Assembly: GCA_016946835.1 (NCBI GenBank)
Contig: JACVTC010000115.1
Location: 40,001-102,000 of the forward strand
Source: Neocallimastix lanati (nom. inval.)
Lineage: Eukaryota > Neocallimastigomycota > Neocallimastigomycetes > Neocallimastigales > Neocallimastigaceae
Direction of reading: 5' to 3'
Length of the DNA stretch: 62,000 nt
In this document: positions 32,000 to 44,869 of the stretch, one piece after another
Layout: every line of letters begins with the position of its first letter
Position numbering within the stretch: the first letter of the stretch is position 1
The notes under the pieces: generated by a model
What the model was told of the DNA's origin: nothing
Databases searched by the model: none
Seen by the model: only the letters and a program-made list of their open reading frames with translations
Position numbers and translations under genes: made by a program

Positions 32000-34942
32000 T
32001 TAATGTTCTTTTGTAGCTGGATCCTTCATAACACATCCAAAGAATACTCTAAACTATTTTACAATTAAATTTATAATTATACCATAAAAATAATAATACA
32101 TATTAATATATCAAATCTTTTAATTTTAAAATATAAATATTTTTATAAAACATAAATATAGATTTAATATTTACCATTTTATTTTCCTTTATTTTTACTT
32201 TAATATTCTTCTTATTCTTTGCTTTTTCATTCTTTCTAATTTCCTTTTTTCCTTTCTTAATCTTCATTTTATCCTTCTTATCCTTCTTTTGTTTTCTTTT
32301 TCTTAACATACCTACTTCTTCTTCCATAGTAGTAATTTCAGACTCCTTGGAATCATCTTGTTCCTTCATTTCAACATCTTCGGTAATATTGTCAGATTTT
32401 ACTTGTTCTTCTTCTACATCGGTTTTTTCTTCTTTAACTTTCACGGATTCTTTTTCAGTTTCAATAGTTGAATTTGATGAATTATCCTTAACTTCATCAT
32501 CTACTTCAATAAGATCTTCCTTTTCTAATTTGATAGTGCTTGGAGATTCAACTTTATCTTCATCCCTTACTTTATCTTCCTTAATTTCTTCAACCTCTAT
32601 AATAGCAACTTCAGGTACAGAAGCAACTTCTTCCTTAACTTCTACCTTTTCATTAGCAGATTCTGGAACGGTTACTTCTTCCTTAGTTTCTTCTTCCTTA
32701 GTTTCTTCAACCTTTTCAGTAACAGGTTCTGGAACAGTAACTTCTTCCTTAGTTTCTTCAACCTTTTCAGTAACAGTTTCTGGAACAGTAACTTCTTCTT
32801 TAGTTTCTTCAACCTTTTCAGTAACAGTTTCTGGAACAGTAACTTCTTCCATAGCTACTTCAACCTTTTCAGTAACAGTTTCTGGAACAGTAACTTCTTC
32901 CTTAGCTACTTCAACCTTTTCAGTAACAGTTTCTGGAACAGTAACTTCTTCCTTAGCTACTTCAACCTTTTCAGTAACAGTTTCTGGAACAGTAACTTCT
33001 TCCTTAGCTTCTTCAACCTTTTCAGTAACAGTTTCTGGAACAATAATTTCTTCCTTAACTTCTTCAACAGTTTCTGAATTAGCTATTTCTTCCTTCGCTT
33101 TTTCAATCTTTTCGGTTTCAACAACAACTTCTGAAACATTAACTTCTTCAACCATGTCAAGGACAGTTTCCTTAGGAGAAATATGTTCTTCAGCCTTTTC
33201 TGCAACAACCTCTTGAAGTTGATCTTTCATTTCTTCTAATGGAGCAAATTCTTCTTGCTGAATTTCATTAATTAATTTTTCAATTTGTTTTTCAGCAATT
33301 TGTCTTTCTTTCTCAATTTTTCTTTGATCTTCTTTATTATTTAATGTTTCATCAATTTCCATTGGATCATCTTCAACGTCCATTGGATCATTATCTTGGT
33401 CCTTTGTAACTTCCATTGAAAGTTCCTGTTGTGCATCTAAAAATTCTTGTTCACTTGATGTCTGGCTAATAGACTGTTGTTTTTCAACTTCTGGAACGAC
33501 ACTATCAACAATAACATTATTAGTTTCATTTGGAACTACTGCATCCTTTGAGGCATCTTGATTTTGAATATATTCAGTTTTATCCAATGAGATATCTACA
33601 TTTTCACTACATGAAGCATTTCTAGCATCATAAACTTCAGTATGTTCGGTTTCATCATTATTGTTTTGTGGAACTTTTGGTGGGTATTCTGGTACCTTTC
33701 CTTCTTGAGCACTTTCAATTTCAGAATTACTACCTTCAAGGTATGAATTATCATACATATAACCTAATTTCATTGATTCATTTATTCTCTTTCTACCATA
33801 TGAACTATTGCGAAGCCATCTATGATTTATAACTTTATCCATAGACCATCTCTTTTCTGGATCTGGTATAAGCATACCACAAACCAATTCTTGAGCATCT
33901 TCGCTTACATAATCTGGGAAAGTTAATTGAGATTCTAAAATATATTTATATAACAAATCAAGATTTTCACCATCTGGATTATTTGGATCATCATCAAATG
34001 GTAAATATCCACAAAGCATGGCATAAAGAATAATTCCACAACTCCAAATATCAGCAGCTTCACCAATATAATTATCGTTGATAACTAACTCTGGAGCGGC
34101 ATAACATGGACTACCACAAGATGTAGATAATAAACCTGATGGGTTTTTACGAGAATTGTTAGCAAAACCAAAATCGGTAATAATAATATCACCCTTTTGA
34201 TCAAGTAATAAATTTTCCTATTAAATTATTACAAATTTTTATATATTTAATCAATATATTCCCATATTTAAAAAAAGTTATATTAATAATTGTTTTCATT
34301 ATTGAAATAGTTTATATTTACCAATTTCAAATCTCTATGAACAATATGACGGCTGTGAAGATATTGAACTCCATCTAATAATTGAATAAAAAACTTTGCT
34401 GATTCCTCTTCAGATAAATATTGATTTTCAGATATGTATTCGAAAAGTTCACCCCCTAAATTTATTTACATTAAATTAATATCTTTTCTTAAAATTTTAT
34501 TTCAACCTTATTTTTATATATTATTTTTAAATTAATAATTATCTTTCATGTAAACATACCATTAGCATATGCCATAACAATACCAATATACTTTTCAGTT
34601 TCTATAACATCAAATAAACGAACAATATTTGGATGATCTAAATTCTATTTTATAATTGATTTTATATTAATATTTTTTGTTTTGAAATTAACAAAAAAAA
34701 TACAATTTATATATATAATTTATATATTGTTTATCACTTACCTGAAGAATATTGATTTCTCTTTCTAATTTTGCTTGTTTTTGGGCTGAAGTAATATTAG
34801 AACGTTTAATAAATTTAATAGCAACCTCAATTTCCTTTTGAGGGTCATAAGCTAACTTTACTTTACCAAATTCACCTTTACCAATGGTATGTAAGATGAT
34901 ATATCTACCGAAAGTTTTAGTAGCAACGTGATGTTCAGTCAT
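32000..34942 (-). CDS. KIN4/FRK1-like Ser/Thr protein kinase (five exons)
   Basis: Exons on the minus strand: 34942-34742, 34644-34560, 34455-34322, 34217-32175 and 32053-32000; introns of 97, 104, 104 and 121 nt have GTAAGT, GTATGT, GTAAAT and GTAAAT donors and TAG acceptors. The spliced product is 838 residues. The kinase domain (about 13-300) has the Gly loop GKGEFGKV (21-28), VAIK Lys 43, HRDLKLEN (Asp 137), DFG (155-157) and a [11 protein letters not shown] activation segment (173-183). [28 protein letters not shown] and the NPDG insert resemble fungal KIN4/FRK1 CAMK-group kinases, linked in yeast to the spindle-position checkpoint. The tail is acidic, with eight 17-residue [17 protein letters not shown]-like repeats, then a Lys-rich end. 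The last exon adds [17 protein letters not shown]; without that splice the frame ends in A/T-translated residues. Role here is inferred by family. Confidence 0.92.
32645..33055. repeat. 51-bp in-frame coding minisatellite in the kinase tail
   Basis: Eight tandem copies of a 51-bp unit, one of them extended, encode the 17-residue [17 protein letters not shown]-type repeat. Unit length is a multiple of three, so copy-number change keeps the frame. The antisense strand is also open for 289 codons through this tract, a shadow without support. Confidence 0.9.
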
Positions 34943-35463
34943 TTTTTTAGTACTTTAAATATAATTATTCAAATTGGAATAACTTTTTTCTTTGTAAATA
35001 TAAATATGATGTGATAATTTTTCTTAAATATTATTTTAGAATTAAAGTATTTCTTTTCAATTAGGTTATTGTTAATTGTTATTTCAATACTTTAAATACA
35101 AATTACTATTAAAAAATAAATTATTTAATTATTATTCTTAGTTATTAATGTATTAATTTTATTAAATTATTGTTTATATTTTTAGAAATTACTCGCATTT
35201 TATTGTAAAAGTATTATAGTATTTGAAACTTCTCTATTTCTAAATAAATATTAAAAATATTATTTAAAAATACTATGTTACTCTATATTTTAAATATATC
35301 TATTAAAATTTTTCTTAAATAAATTTACTTTCTATAGATTTTTTTCCTTTTAAAAACAATATTGATATTTTATTTAAAAGAAAAATCAATTTAGTTCATC
35401 AAAATAAACAATAGTTTATAATTTTCTTTTTTTTTTTTTTATTTATTATTGATTATCTAACTT

Positions 35464-35563
35464 AATAATAATTAAAGTTATTTTTCAAAATTAGTTGCTT
35501 ATTTTTAAATTTAAATAATAATTAAAGTTATTTTTCAAAATTAGTTGCTTATTTTTAAATTTA
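35464..35563. repeat. Perfect 50-bp tandem duplication
   Basis: Two head-to-tail copies of a 50-bp unit starting AATAATAATTAAAGTTATTT are identical, indicating a recent duplication. Confidence 0.85.
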
Positions 35564-36225
35564 AATTAAATTATTTCGTTATTTAAATATTTAATCAAAT
35601 AACAAATTAAAAATAATATTAATATAATATATTTTAATATACTAATATTTATTTAAAATTTGTTTTAAAATATTTTAATTTATTTGTTAAAATACTTCTT
35701 TTGTTATTTTTTTTTTTATTTTTTTTTATATTTTTGTTTTTATTTTTATTTTATATTTAGTATTTTATTTTTATGTTTTTTTTTTATTATTATTATTATT
35801 ATTTGTTTATATTATTGTGTTATTTAATTATTCATTCTTAAAATGTTTATTATTTATTTTTGATTTTGTTTAATTTTATTACGCTTTATTTTTTTTAAAT
35901 CAATACTTTTAAATATTTTTTTTCTTTTTTTTTTTTTTCTTTATATCAAAAAAGACGAAAAAAAAAAAAATAAAATAAAATAAAATATTATATAAGTGTT
36001 GATTAAAAAAAAATTTTTGATCTTTTTAAATTATGATTAACATAACAAGAACTAAAAAATATAAAACGAAATTTAAAATTTAAAAAAAAAAAATTATTTT
36101 GTTCTTTTTTTTTATAATATTTAAAAATAAAAAATTTCTCCTTAAATTTTTATATTGCTTTTTAAATAATTTAATAATTTTACTTATTATAATTTTAAGT
36201 TTGTATATTTAACTAAAATTAAAAT

Positions 36226-36288
<63 letters not shown>

Positions 36289-37689
36289 TTAAAATTTTGT
36301 TCAAAAAAAATTAAAATATATATATATTATATATATATATACTATTCAATAAATAGAATACTTTATTGAATAAATTATATACAAAATTTAAAATTTAAAT
36401 TTGAAATACATATATTTTATTTCAATATAATTCAAATAATTGAGCTTGTATAAAATTAAGTAGTAATAGGTTAATAAAAAATAAATTAAATATGTTATTA
36501 TTTAATAAGAAATAATAATGATTTATATTAATGTATATATCTTTATATTAATGTATAATAATATTCCAATATATTAAAATTCTATATGTATGAAAAAGGA
36601 AAATTAATTTATGGCTTCAAACAAAAAATAAAAAAAAAAAGTTAATAATAAATAAGAAATTAATATTCATTTTTTTTCTATATTTTAATAAATATAAGTT
36701 ATTAATTATATATATTGTATTAATCTTTAATATATAGTGATATTAATTAAATAAATAAACTTTAATGATAATAAATTAATTTATAGAAAATTAAATATAT
36801 CAATATTACACATTACTTTATATTATTGAAAAAAAAAATAAATGTTAATATATAAATAATAGAAAAAATTATTGTAAATATTTATCATTATTCTTATTTA
36901 GTATATAGAACTTCATTAAATTAAAATAAAGATTACTATAACAACTTAATTGTAATATCTATATTTTATAAGTTCCTTAAAACCACTATGTTAATATTTT
37001 CCATATATATTTATATTTTCCATATATTTAAGAAAAATATTGACCATAAAATAAGGAGATTAAGGTATATTTTTTAATTATTAGATTTTTAAAAAAAAAA
37101 TATAATTATTATATAATCAATTTTTTCTTCTTAATTAAAATTACAATTATAAATCACAAATAAAACATTAATTAATAATAAATAGAATAAAGTTATTATA
37201 GGTCAAATTAAGTGTAACATTAAATTAATTATTATTTGTCTATTTCATTAAAGTTATTGGATGACCCTTAATTAAATTTTTATTTTTTAATTTGTTTTTG
37301 CACAGATTGAAATGATTTTAAATATATTAAGCCATATATGAGTAGATGGATTTGAATATGGAACTTTATTTGTTAATTATTTTAACTCTATTTTGCTGGG
37401 TTAAAATATTAAAAAATAAAATTTATGATATGGACTTTTATTTATATTAGTAATATACGCTTTAATAGCACTTAACTATTTTGAATATATATATAAATAT
37501 AAACCTTATAATTAATATTATATAATAAATAATTTAAAAAAAAAAAAAAAATATTTATTTATTTATCATGAAACATAATTTTTTTTTTTTATTGATGTAA
37601 AACACAAGCTAAATTTTAAAAATTTTTTAAAAACCGTTCTTATTATATATTATAAACTTTATTTATTATTAAATAATCTCATCTATAAA

Positions 37690-38700
37690 TAAATTATTTA
37701 TTATTTATTATTTATTATTTAATTATTTATTATTTATTATTTATTATTTATTATTTATTATTTATTAATAAATACTCTTTTTATTATTTATTATTTATTA
37801 TTTATTAATAAATACTCTTTTTATTATTTATTATTTATTGTTTATTAATAAATACTCTTTTTATTATTTATTATTTATTATTTATTATTTATTATTTATT
37901 ATTTATTATTTATTAATAAATACTCTTTTTATTATTATTTATTATTTATTATTTATTATTTATTATTTATTATTTATTATTTATTATTTATTACTTATTA
38001 CTTATTATTTTTTATTTATTATTTATTATTTATTATTTATTATTTATTACTTATTATTTATTATTTATTTATTTAATTATTTATTATTTATTATTTATTA
38101 TTTATTAATAAATACTCTTTTTATTATTTATTATTTATTGTTTATTAATAAATACTCTTTTTATTATTTATTATTTATTGTTTATTAATAAATACTCTTT
38201 TTATTATTTATTATTTATTATTTATTATTTATTATTTATTATTTATTATTTATTAATAAATACTCTTTTTATTATTATTTATTATTTATTATTTATTATT
38301 TATTATTTATTATTTATTATTTATTATTTATTATTTATTATTTATTATTTATTATTTATTTTTATTATTTATTATTTATTATTTATTATTATTTATTTAT
38401 TATTTATTATTATTTATTTATTATTTATTATTTATTATTTATTATTTATTATTTATTATTTATTATTTATTATTTATTATTTATTATTTATTATTTATTA
38501 TTTATTATTTATTATTTATTATTTATTATTTATTATTTATTATTTATTATTTATTATTTATTATTTATTATTATTTATTTATTATTTATTATTATTTATT
38601 TATTATTTATTATTTATTATTTATTTTTATTATTTATAATTTATTATTTATTATTTATTATCTATGATTTATGATTTATGATTTATGATTTAATTATTTA
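37690..38700. repeat. TTATTTA array with a recurrent AATAAATACTCTTTTTATTA unit
   Basis: About 1 kb of TTATTTA heptamers. Eight times the array is broken by the same unit, TTATTAATAAATACTCTTTT (near 37766, 37806, 37849, 37915, 38106, 38149, 38189 and 38256), giving a higher-order repeat of about 40-65 bp. The same unit occurs once at 17426. Long Tyr/Leu/Ile/Phe reading frames across the array are artefacts of the 7-nt period. Confidence 0.85.
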
Positions 38701-39248
38701 ATTATTTATTATTAATTAATATTAAAGAAGATTATTAATTACTTTATATATATCATACTTAATATTTAATAATAGAGAAGGGATATTTTATTAAAATATA
38801 TCAAAAGAACAAAAAAAATGAAAATGAAAATTAATATGATCTTCATTAAAATAATATTAGTTTATTTTTCAATTATTATTTTATTTCTTTTTTTTTTATT
38901 AAAAAAAAATAATGATAAGTAGGAAGATTAATTTAGCATAACCATTGAATTTAGTTTAAATCTATTATTAATTAATTATTAAATATTACTAATATTATAA
39001 AATATTTTATATTACTAATATTATAATTTATTTTATATTACTAATATCGATGAAGTAAAATAAATTGAATAAAAATAAAGAAAATTAATTTAATATTTTT
39101 TTAAATAAAAAAAAAAAGTAATGAAATAAATTAATATTAGAAGGTGTCTTTGATATTTTTTATTTTTAATGAATTAATTGATATTTATATGTACTATTTA
39201 AAAAACTAAATATTAATTATAATAATCTTTTTGTAACTTTTTTGTAAA

Positions 39249-39279
<31 letters not shown>

Positions 39280-41033
39280 TTATTTAAAAATTAATATCTT
39301 TTATTAGAAATAAATAAATCTTAAATTGAATTTAACTTTAAATTAATCATCATTATTTATGATTATATATAAATACACCCAAATTGAATAAAAAAAAAAA
39401 AAAAAAAAAAAAAAAAGCTGTATTTTTTATTTATATAACTTTATAAATAACAAATATTTAATATGTTGAAAGAAAAACAACACTCTAATAAAGTGTTATT
39501 GATTTATTATATATATAGTGAAGGGATAGATTTTGAGTTAATAAATAGATAGATCAGTCCTATATTTTTTGAGATTCCCCATATACAAGACTTTTACTTT
39601 TATGTATAAAGGTTACACTGGTAAGAGTAGTACGAACTACATTTTTAGAATTTTCATATGTTTATCATTTCATTCAATTAAAAATCATAATAATCTAAAA
39701 AAATTAATTTATTTAATAATTCTACTTATTTTATTAATTATTAATTAATTATTTAATATTATTATTATTTATTATTTATTATTTATTATTTATCATTTAT
39801 TATTTATTATTATTATTATAATTAATAATTAATTATATTAATTATTAATTATTTTTTATTATTATTGTTATTAATTACTATTTATTAATTAAATATCATA
39901 ATTTGATATTTGAAGAAATGAAATTTATGAAATTTTAGGTCATTATTATTAAATTTATCAAACAATAAAAATAGGCAGGCATGAATAATAATAATAATAA
40001 AACAAAAGTATGTATATTACTTTTTTATTTCAAACAAAAATAAATTACAAAGTAAATAATAATATTCTAAAATGAAAAGAAGAATATAAAAATATATTAT
40101 TATTTAATTTTTTTTTTATTTCTTAAAAGTATCTTCGAAAATTTATAAAGATATTTTTTAAGTAAAAATATAACTGCTAAAGCTATCTGATATTCTATTT
40201 CAATAAAATGTTACTTTTCTATATAAAAATAGAATGAGTTATTTTTTTATAAAAAAAAATAATAAAATAACCATAATGTTCGACTGTAAAACTTATTAAA
40301 GAAACTAGAATGAATTCCTTTTTTTTAGAATTTGATTTTAATTCCTATTTTCATATTTGTATAACGAAATTATTCAAAGAAAAAAAATATATATATATAT
40401 TTATATATATATTTTAATCTATCTATTATGAATATAAAATATAAAATGTTTATATATTTTAATTTATCTATTTTAAATATAAAATATAAATTATTTCTTT
40501 TAAAAGAAGGAAAGTAATAAAAACTTGAAAGTTTGAACCAAGAAAAACATTATATTTTTAAAAAGCATGAATCATAAAAATATATGTCTATTCCATAATT
40601 TTTAAGTCAAATTTTTACTTCAGAACGATGATAATTTAAATATTTTTTATTTTGTCTAATTATAATAAAATTTATATATTTACTTCATATATATTTTCCA
40701 TTAATCTTTCATTAATATAGGTTAGGATATATATATTAATAAAGCCATGAATTTTGATATACCATACTTTCTTGCTTTTCTCTTTTATTTTATAAATTAA
40801 TGATTTTTTTGAAAGCAATAATAAAATCTTATTAATCTTACTTTTTCATTTGTAAATTTTAATTTCTATTATATTGTTCTTTTTTTTGTTTTTTATTTTT
40901 TTGCTTTTGTTTTTTTCTAGATATATTCAATTATAATTCCAATTATTATCCTTGCTAAAATATTGATTTCTTTTTAGAATTTTGATTTCACTTAGTAGAA
41001 ATTATTTACATATTAATTTTACTATTTTTTATA

Positions 41034-41280
41034 TTAATTAATAATAAAATCCTTATGACTATTAAAAGCTCTTAACGAACTAAATATGCATAATAACTTG
41101 GGAGCCGACATGATGCTAAACCCAATACGGAGTATATAGCATATTATGATCATCCAAGATACCTTAGCACCTGGAATATACGAACAAGATTCTTTCAATA
41201 TCGTCACAGAATATTTCATATTTCGAAAGCTCTTTAATTTCTCTCTCAGTCTTGAGAGGCTTAATATATCTTTATGAGTT
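41034..41280 (-). pseudogene. GC-richer remnant, possibly copia-type RT
   Basis: A patch with coding-like composition in an A/T desert. One minus-strand frame reads SYIPGAKVSWMIIICYILRI then GFSIMSAPKLL, loosely like the YR.AIGSLMYL...TRPDI..AVS block of Ty1/copia reverse transcriptases. No other domain supports it, and the neighbouring frames contain stops. Weak call. Confidence 0.25.
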
Positions 41281-41335
41281 CAATTAGGTATTGAAAAAAA
41301 AATTATTAATATTTCCTAAAGAATCATTAAGAAAT

Positions 41336-41776
41336 AAAAAAAAAAAAAAATACACAAGCCATTTCATAAGGAGAATATTTTGTCATTCTTAATAAGCATT
41401 TTTTCTAAATAAAAAAAAAAAAATACACAAGCCATTTCATAAGGAGAATATTTTGTCATTCTTAATAAGCATTTTTTCTAAATAAAAAAAAAAAAATACA
41501 CAAGCCATTTCATAAGGAGAATATTTTGTCATTCTTAATAAGCATTTTTTCTAAATAAAAAAAAAAAAAAAATACACAAGCCATTTCATAAGGAGAATAT
41601 TTTGTCATTCTTAATAAGCATTTTTTCTAAATAAAAAAAAAAAAAAATACACAAGCCATTTCATAAGGAGAATATTTTGTCATTCTTAATAAGCATTTTT
41701 TCTAAATAAAAAAAAAAATACACAAGCCATTTCATAAGGAGAATATTTTGTCATTCTTAATAAGCATTTTTTCTAA
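41336..41776. repeat. Six-copy minisatellite, invariant 60-bp core plus variable poly(A)
   Basis: Each unit is a 60-bp core beginning TACACAAGCCATTTCATAAG and ending TTTTTTCTAAAT, followed by an A run of variable length. Core starts are 41351, 41424, 41497, 41573, 41648 and 41719 (spacing 73, 73, 76, 75, 71). The cores look identical apart from the last few bases of the sixth; only the A-run length differs. No long reading frame. Confidence 0.95.
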
Positions 41777-42456
41777 CTAAGAAAATTTTTTAAGAGTGAT
41801 TAAATTATTAAAATAACCATAAAAAAAAATAATTCTTCCTATAGATTCCTATTGGCATCACCTAGCTAGATAGTTTATTTAAATAAACTTTTATAAAAAA
41901 AATTCTAACACCTAATTCCTTGATTAGAAAAGAGAATTCCCATATTAAGATGATAAAATGGAAAATAAAAATTATTCAAATTTCTATTATTAGTTCCTGT
42001 TAAAGTTTCAATCAGCTCTTTTGATTTTCTTACATAATCATATTCATACTCTTAATATTTACTTAACTATAATTTAATAAAGATTTACATGGAACCTTCT
42101 TCTGTTACAATATTTCAAAATTTTCCTTTAAATATATACTACAATCTCTAAACTTGGAAAATACAAAATTAATTTTTAGATATATAATATTTATTCAAAA
42201 TAATAATAATTATAATAATAATAAATTATATTTAAAAAGTAAAGATAATCATCAATAAACATGAGGAAAAGAATTTTTATAGGTTTTGTGGAAAATATAT
42301 ATAATAATAAGAAATTTATCAGTTAATAAATTTCTTTATTTACTAAAATCCAACATAGAATAAAATATGATACATTTCTTGATATAATACAACAATCAAA
42401 AAAAAAAAAAAAAAAAAAAAAAATAAAAAGTTATTAACTTTTACCTGATTATACTT
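41777..42456. other. A/T-rich spacer
   Basis: Nothing recognisable; a few GC-richer words near 41845-41870 and one poly(A) tract at 42399-42422. Confidence 0.5.
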
Positions 42457-42745
42457 GGAGAGTTGCATTTCGCCAGATTGCATTTCGACAAGTAGGAGTA
42501 TTGATAAAAATAAATGAATAAATAAATAAATATTAATTCAAAATAATTTTTTTTAAAAATTGTTTTTATTCGATATTAATAATATTTAATTTTATTTATT
42601 TATTTATATATATATTTATTTATTTATTTATTTAATAATTTTCAATTTGTCGAAATGCAACTTGTCGAAATACCACTTATTTTTAATACGCCACATTCTT
42701 TCAAAAAAATTGGCGAAATGCAATTTGGCGAAATACCCCACTCCC
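42457..42745 (-). mobile_element. MULE-like MITE, copy 1
   Basis: 289 bp matching the element at 50008-50371 in reverse orientation, from the GGAGAGTTGCATTTCGCC end to the GGCGAAATACCCCACTCCC end. It shares the internal GTGGTATTTCG, AAATTGAAAATTATTAAATA and TTAAATATTATTAATATCG blocks. It contains several copies of GCGAAATGCAA / GTCGAAATGCAA. It is shorter than the other copy mainly by lacking one block of motif repeats near one end. No coding capacity; no clear 9-bp target duplication remains. Confidence 0.8.
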
Positions 42746-42785
42746 ATTTAAAATAAATCAATTATGAAATGATTTAAGCTTTCCT

Positions 42786-42973
<188 letters not shown>

Positions 42974-43249
42974 TTCATTTATTTATAATATTATATTTAG
43001 TTTAAACTTAACGATAACATAGTTTATAGTTTATATTAATATTATTTATATTCTTTTTACATATATTAAATTTTTAGAATTAGTTTATCTAATCTTTCAT
43101 TTATATTAAATTATATATGGTTAAAATGTACAAAATATTTTTTTTTTTTTTTTTTAAATAATAAATAGCTATAAAAATGGGAGTTTATATTTCGCCAAAT
43201 CATAAAAAAAAAAAAATAAAAAAATTTCAATTATTTTTGTAATAAAATA
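42974..43249. other. A/T-rich spacer with a MITE terminus fragment
   Basis: At 43178-43200 GGGAGTTTATATTTCGCCAA resembles a terminus of the MITE family. Otherwise A/T-rich. Confidence 0.4.
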
Positions 43250-43770
43250 TGACGATGTCAATACCAAAGGATATAATGGTAAAACTTCATTAATATATGT
43301 ACTTGAAAATGGAACATGTTGATATTGCTAATTTTTTTTTAATAAAATATGTAAATAATATAGTTATTGATAAATTTTGTCCTTATGGAAATTTCTATCT
43401 TAATCTATGCTTGTCCACTCGAAAGTCAATATTTAGTGGAATATATTATGGAAAACTATCAAAATATTTAATAAATACCAGTGGAATTTAAAAATATAAC
43501 ACTATTGATGTATGTTACTAAATATTTAGTACATCATAGTACTAACATAAATGACAATTCCATTGGACCATAAATACTCCACTAATCTTTGCAGCAATGA
43601 ATAGTTATATATGGATAGTGCTAATCTTCTATTAAAAAGTAATTTCTAAGAATATAGATTTTGTAAAATAAAGAAGGTTGAACAGCGTAAATATATGCAG
43701 TCCTTAATGGTAATTTATCTCTGATCAAAATGTTAAATGAAGCTAAAAGTAGAATTAATAATACATTAGA
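43250..43770 (+). pseudogene. Broken ankyrin-repeat gene
   Basis: Ankyrin-like words appear in changing frames. LENG/MEHVDIANF appears near 43300, TPLIFAAMNSYI near 43575-43610, and a GNLSLIKMLNEA block with a preceding YAVLNGNL near 43690-43750. These match the consensus G-TPL-YA---G---I---L of ankyrin units. Stops and frameshifts lie between them, and the start and end cannot be defined. It is a decayed relative of the ankyrin family at 8-16 kb but on the opposite strand. Confidence 0.6.
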
Positions 43771-43964
43771 AAAAAAAAAAAAAAAAAATTAAACAACATT
43801 AAATTTATTATTTTTAATATATCTTAATTTTTTTTTTGTGTGTGTACGTGTGGATTTTGTAATATTTTAATACAAATTAACAATTTTTTTTAAAAACTAT
43901 AAATAAATTTTTTATATTCGTCAAAATCTCAAATTTGTTCTTTTTTAATTATCCAGGTGCCATT

Positions 43965-44350
43965 GGTATTATGGATGTTGTTAATGAAGCAGTTGAAATT
44001 AACGGTGAATAGTTTGATAACTCTACCGAATGGTATAGTAGAACGGTAATTCAAATGATGGTATCTTTGATAATTTTACAGGATAGTTCACAAGAATTAT
44101 GGCAGGAAATGAAAAAGTTTATAATATAAATGAAAGCATTTGGAGAACTAATAAATCTTGTATAACAGTATTTGAATTAGAAGATGGATATAGATTTTAT
44201 TATTTTGATAGTACTCAAACTCGTCTTTAAAGATCATGATATTCAAAAGAAATCAAAATTATCAATATATTATGAAAGTCTTAAAAATCAAATAAAAAAG
44301 AAAATTAAAAGATTGACAATAAAAAAAAGATTTAAATCAGAAATTTAAAA
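43965..44350 (+). pseudogene. Broken gene of unknown family
   Basis: Coding-like segments in alternating frames: IMDVVNEAVEINGE, then FDNSTEWYSRTVIQ, and, after a frame change, AGNEKVYNINESIWRTNKSC followed by ITVFELEDGYRFYYFDSTQ. Acidic/aromatic composition and GC content stand out from the surroundings. At least three in-frame stops or shifts occur. A TAG just before GTGCCATTGG could be an old splice acceptor. I do not recognise the family. It may be the 3' part of the broken ankyrin gene just upstream. Confidence 0.5.
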
Positions 44351-44869
44351 TGAAGAAGAAACAAATTAATAATATTAGATAATTCTATTAAAAACTAATT
44401 AATATTTTTTTTTAAAAGAAGAAAAAATTTTATTAATTGATAAAATAAGTTTAAAAAAATAAATATATTTATTTTACTTTTTTTTTTTTTTTTATTTATT
44501 TATATATATATTATTATTAACAAGAAATATTAATAAAAAAATAATAAAATTAAATTAAAATATAATATATGACTTTTTTCAATATATAACTTTAAAAAAA
44601 AAAAAAAAAATTTATTAAAATATATATATCCATATTATAAATTATTCAAAATATTGACCATTCAAAAAATTTAAAAAAAAATTAAAAATTGAAAGTATTG
44701 AATAAATTAAAATAAAAACGTCATATAATTTTTTTTTTTTTTTTTTTTTTTTTTCAAGATTTTCCTATTACTATTACATAAATTATATTTTATAAAATTT
44801 CTTTTTTGACATTTATTATGTTAACCAATAATCAATTAGTCAACCGACCAACTGAACAATCAAAAAATA
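44351..44869. other. A/T-rich spacer
   Basis: Homopolymer- and TA-rich; a poly(T) tract at 44730-44754. No feature seen. Confidence 0.5.

Larger units (their letters stand above)
34943..41033. other. Six-kilobase gene-free A/T-rich region
   Basis: No gene is supportable. Contents: a perfect 50-bp tandem duplication at 35464-35563, a TTTA array at 36226-36289, the large TTATTTA array at 37690-38700, TA dinucleotide runs (39258-39280 and 40390-40420), a GC-richer patch at about 39480-39660 without a frame, and many homopolymers. The kinase promoter must lie near its left end. Confidence 0.6.

Noticed and set aside
32347-33216. 289-codon Ser/Thr-rich plus-strand frame
   Set aside because: Antisense shadow of the acidic repeat tail of the kinase gene, created by the 51-bp in-frame minisatellite.
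37838-38639. Two Tyr/Leu/Ile-rich frames
   Set aside because: TTATTTA array with a 7-nt period; composition purely repeat-derived.
34943-41033. Centromere or other special chromosomal domain
   Set aside because: Only gene absence and A/T richness support it; the same composition occurs throughout the window.
41336-41776. CRISPR-like regular repeat array
   Set aside because: Repeats are contiguous with only poly(A) between them, no unique spacers, and the DNA is eukaryotic.
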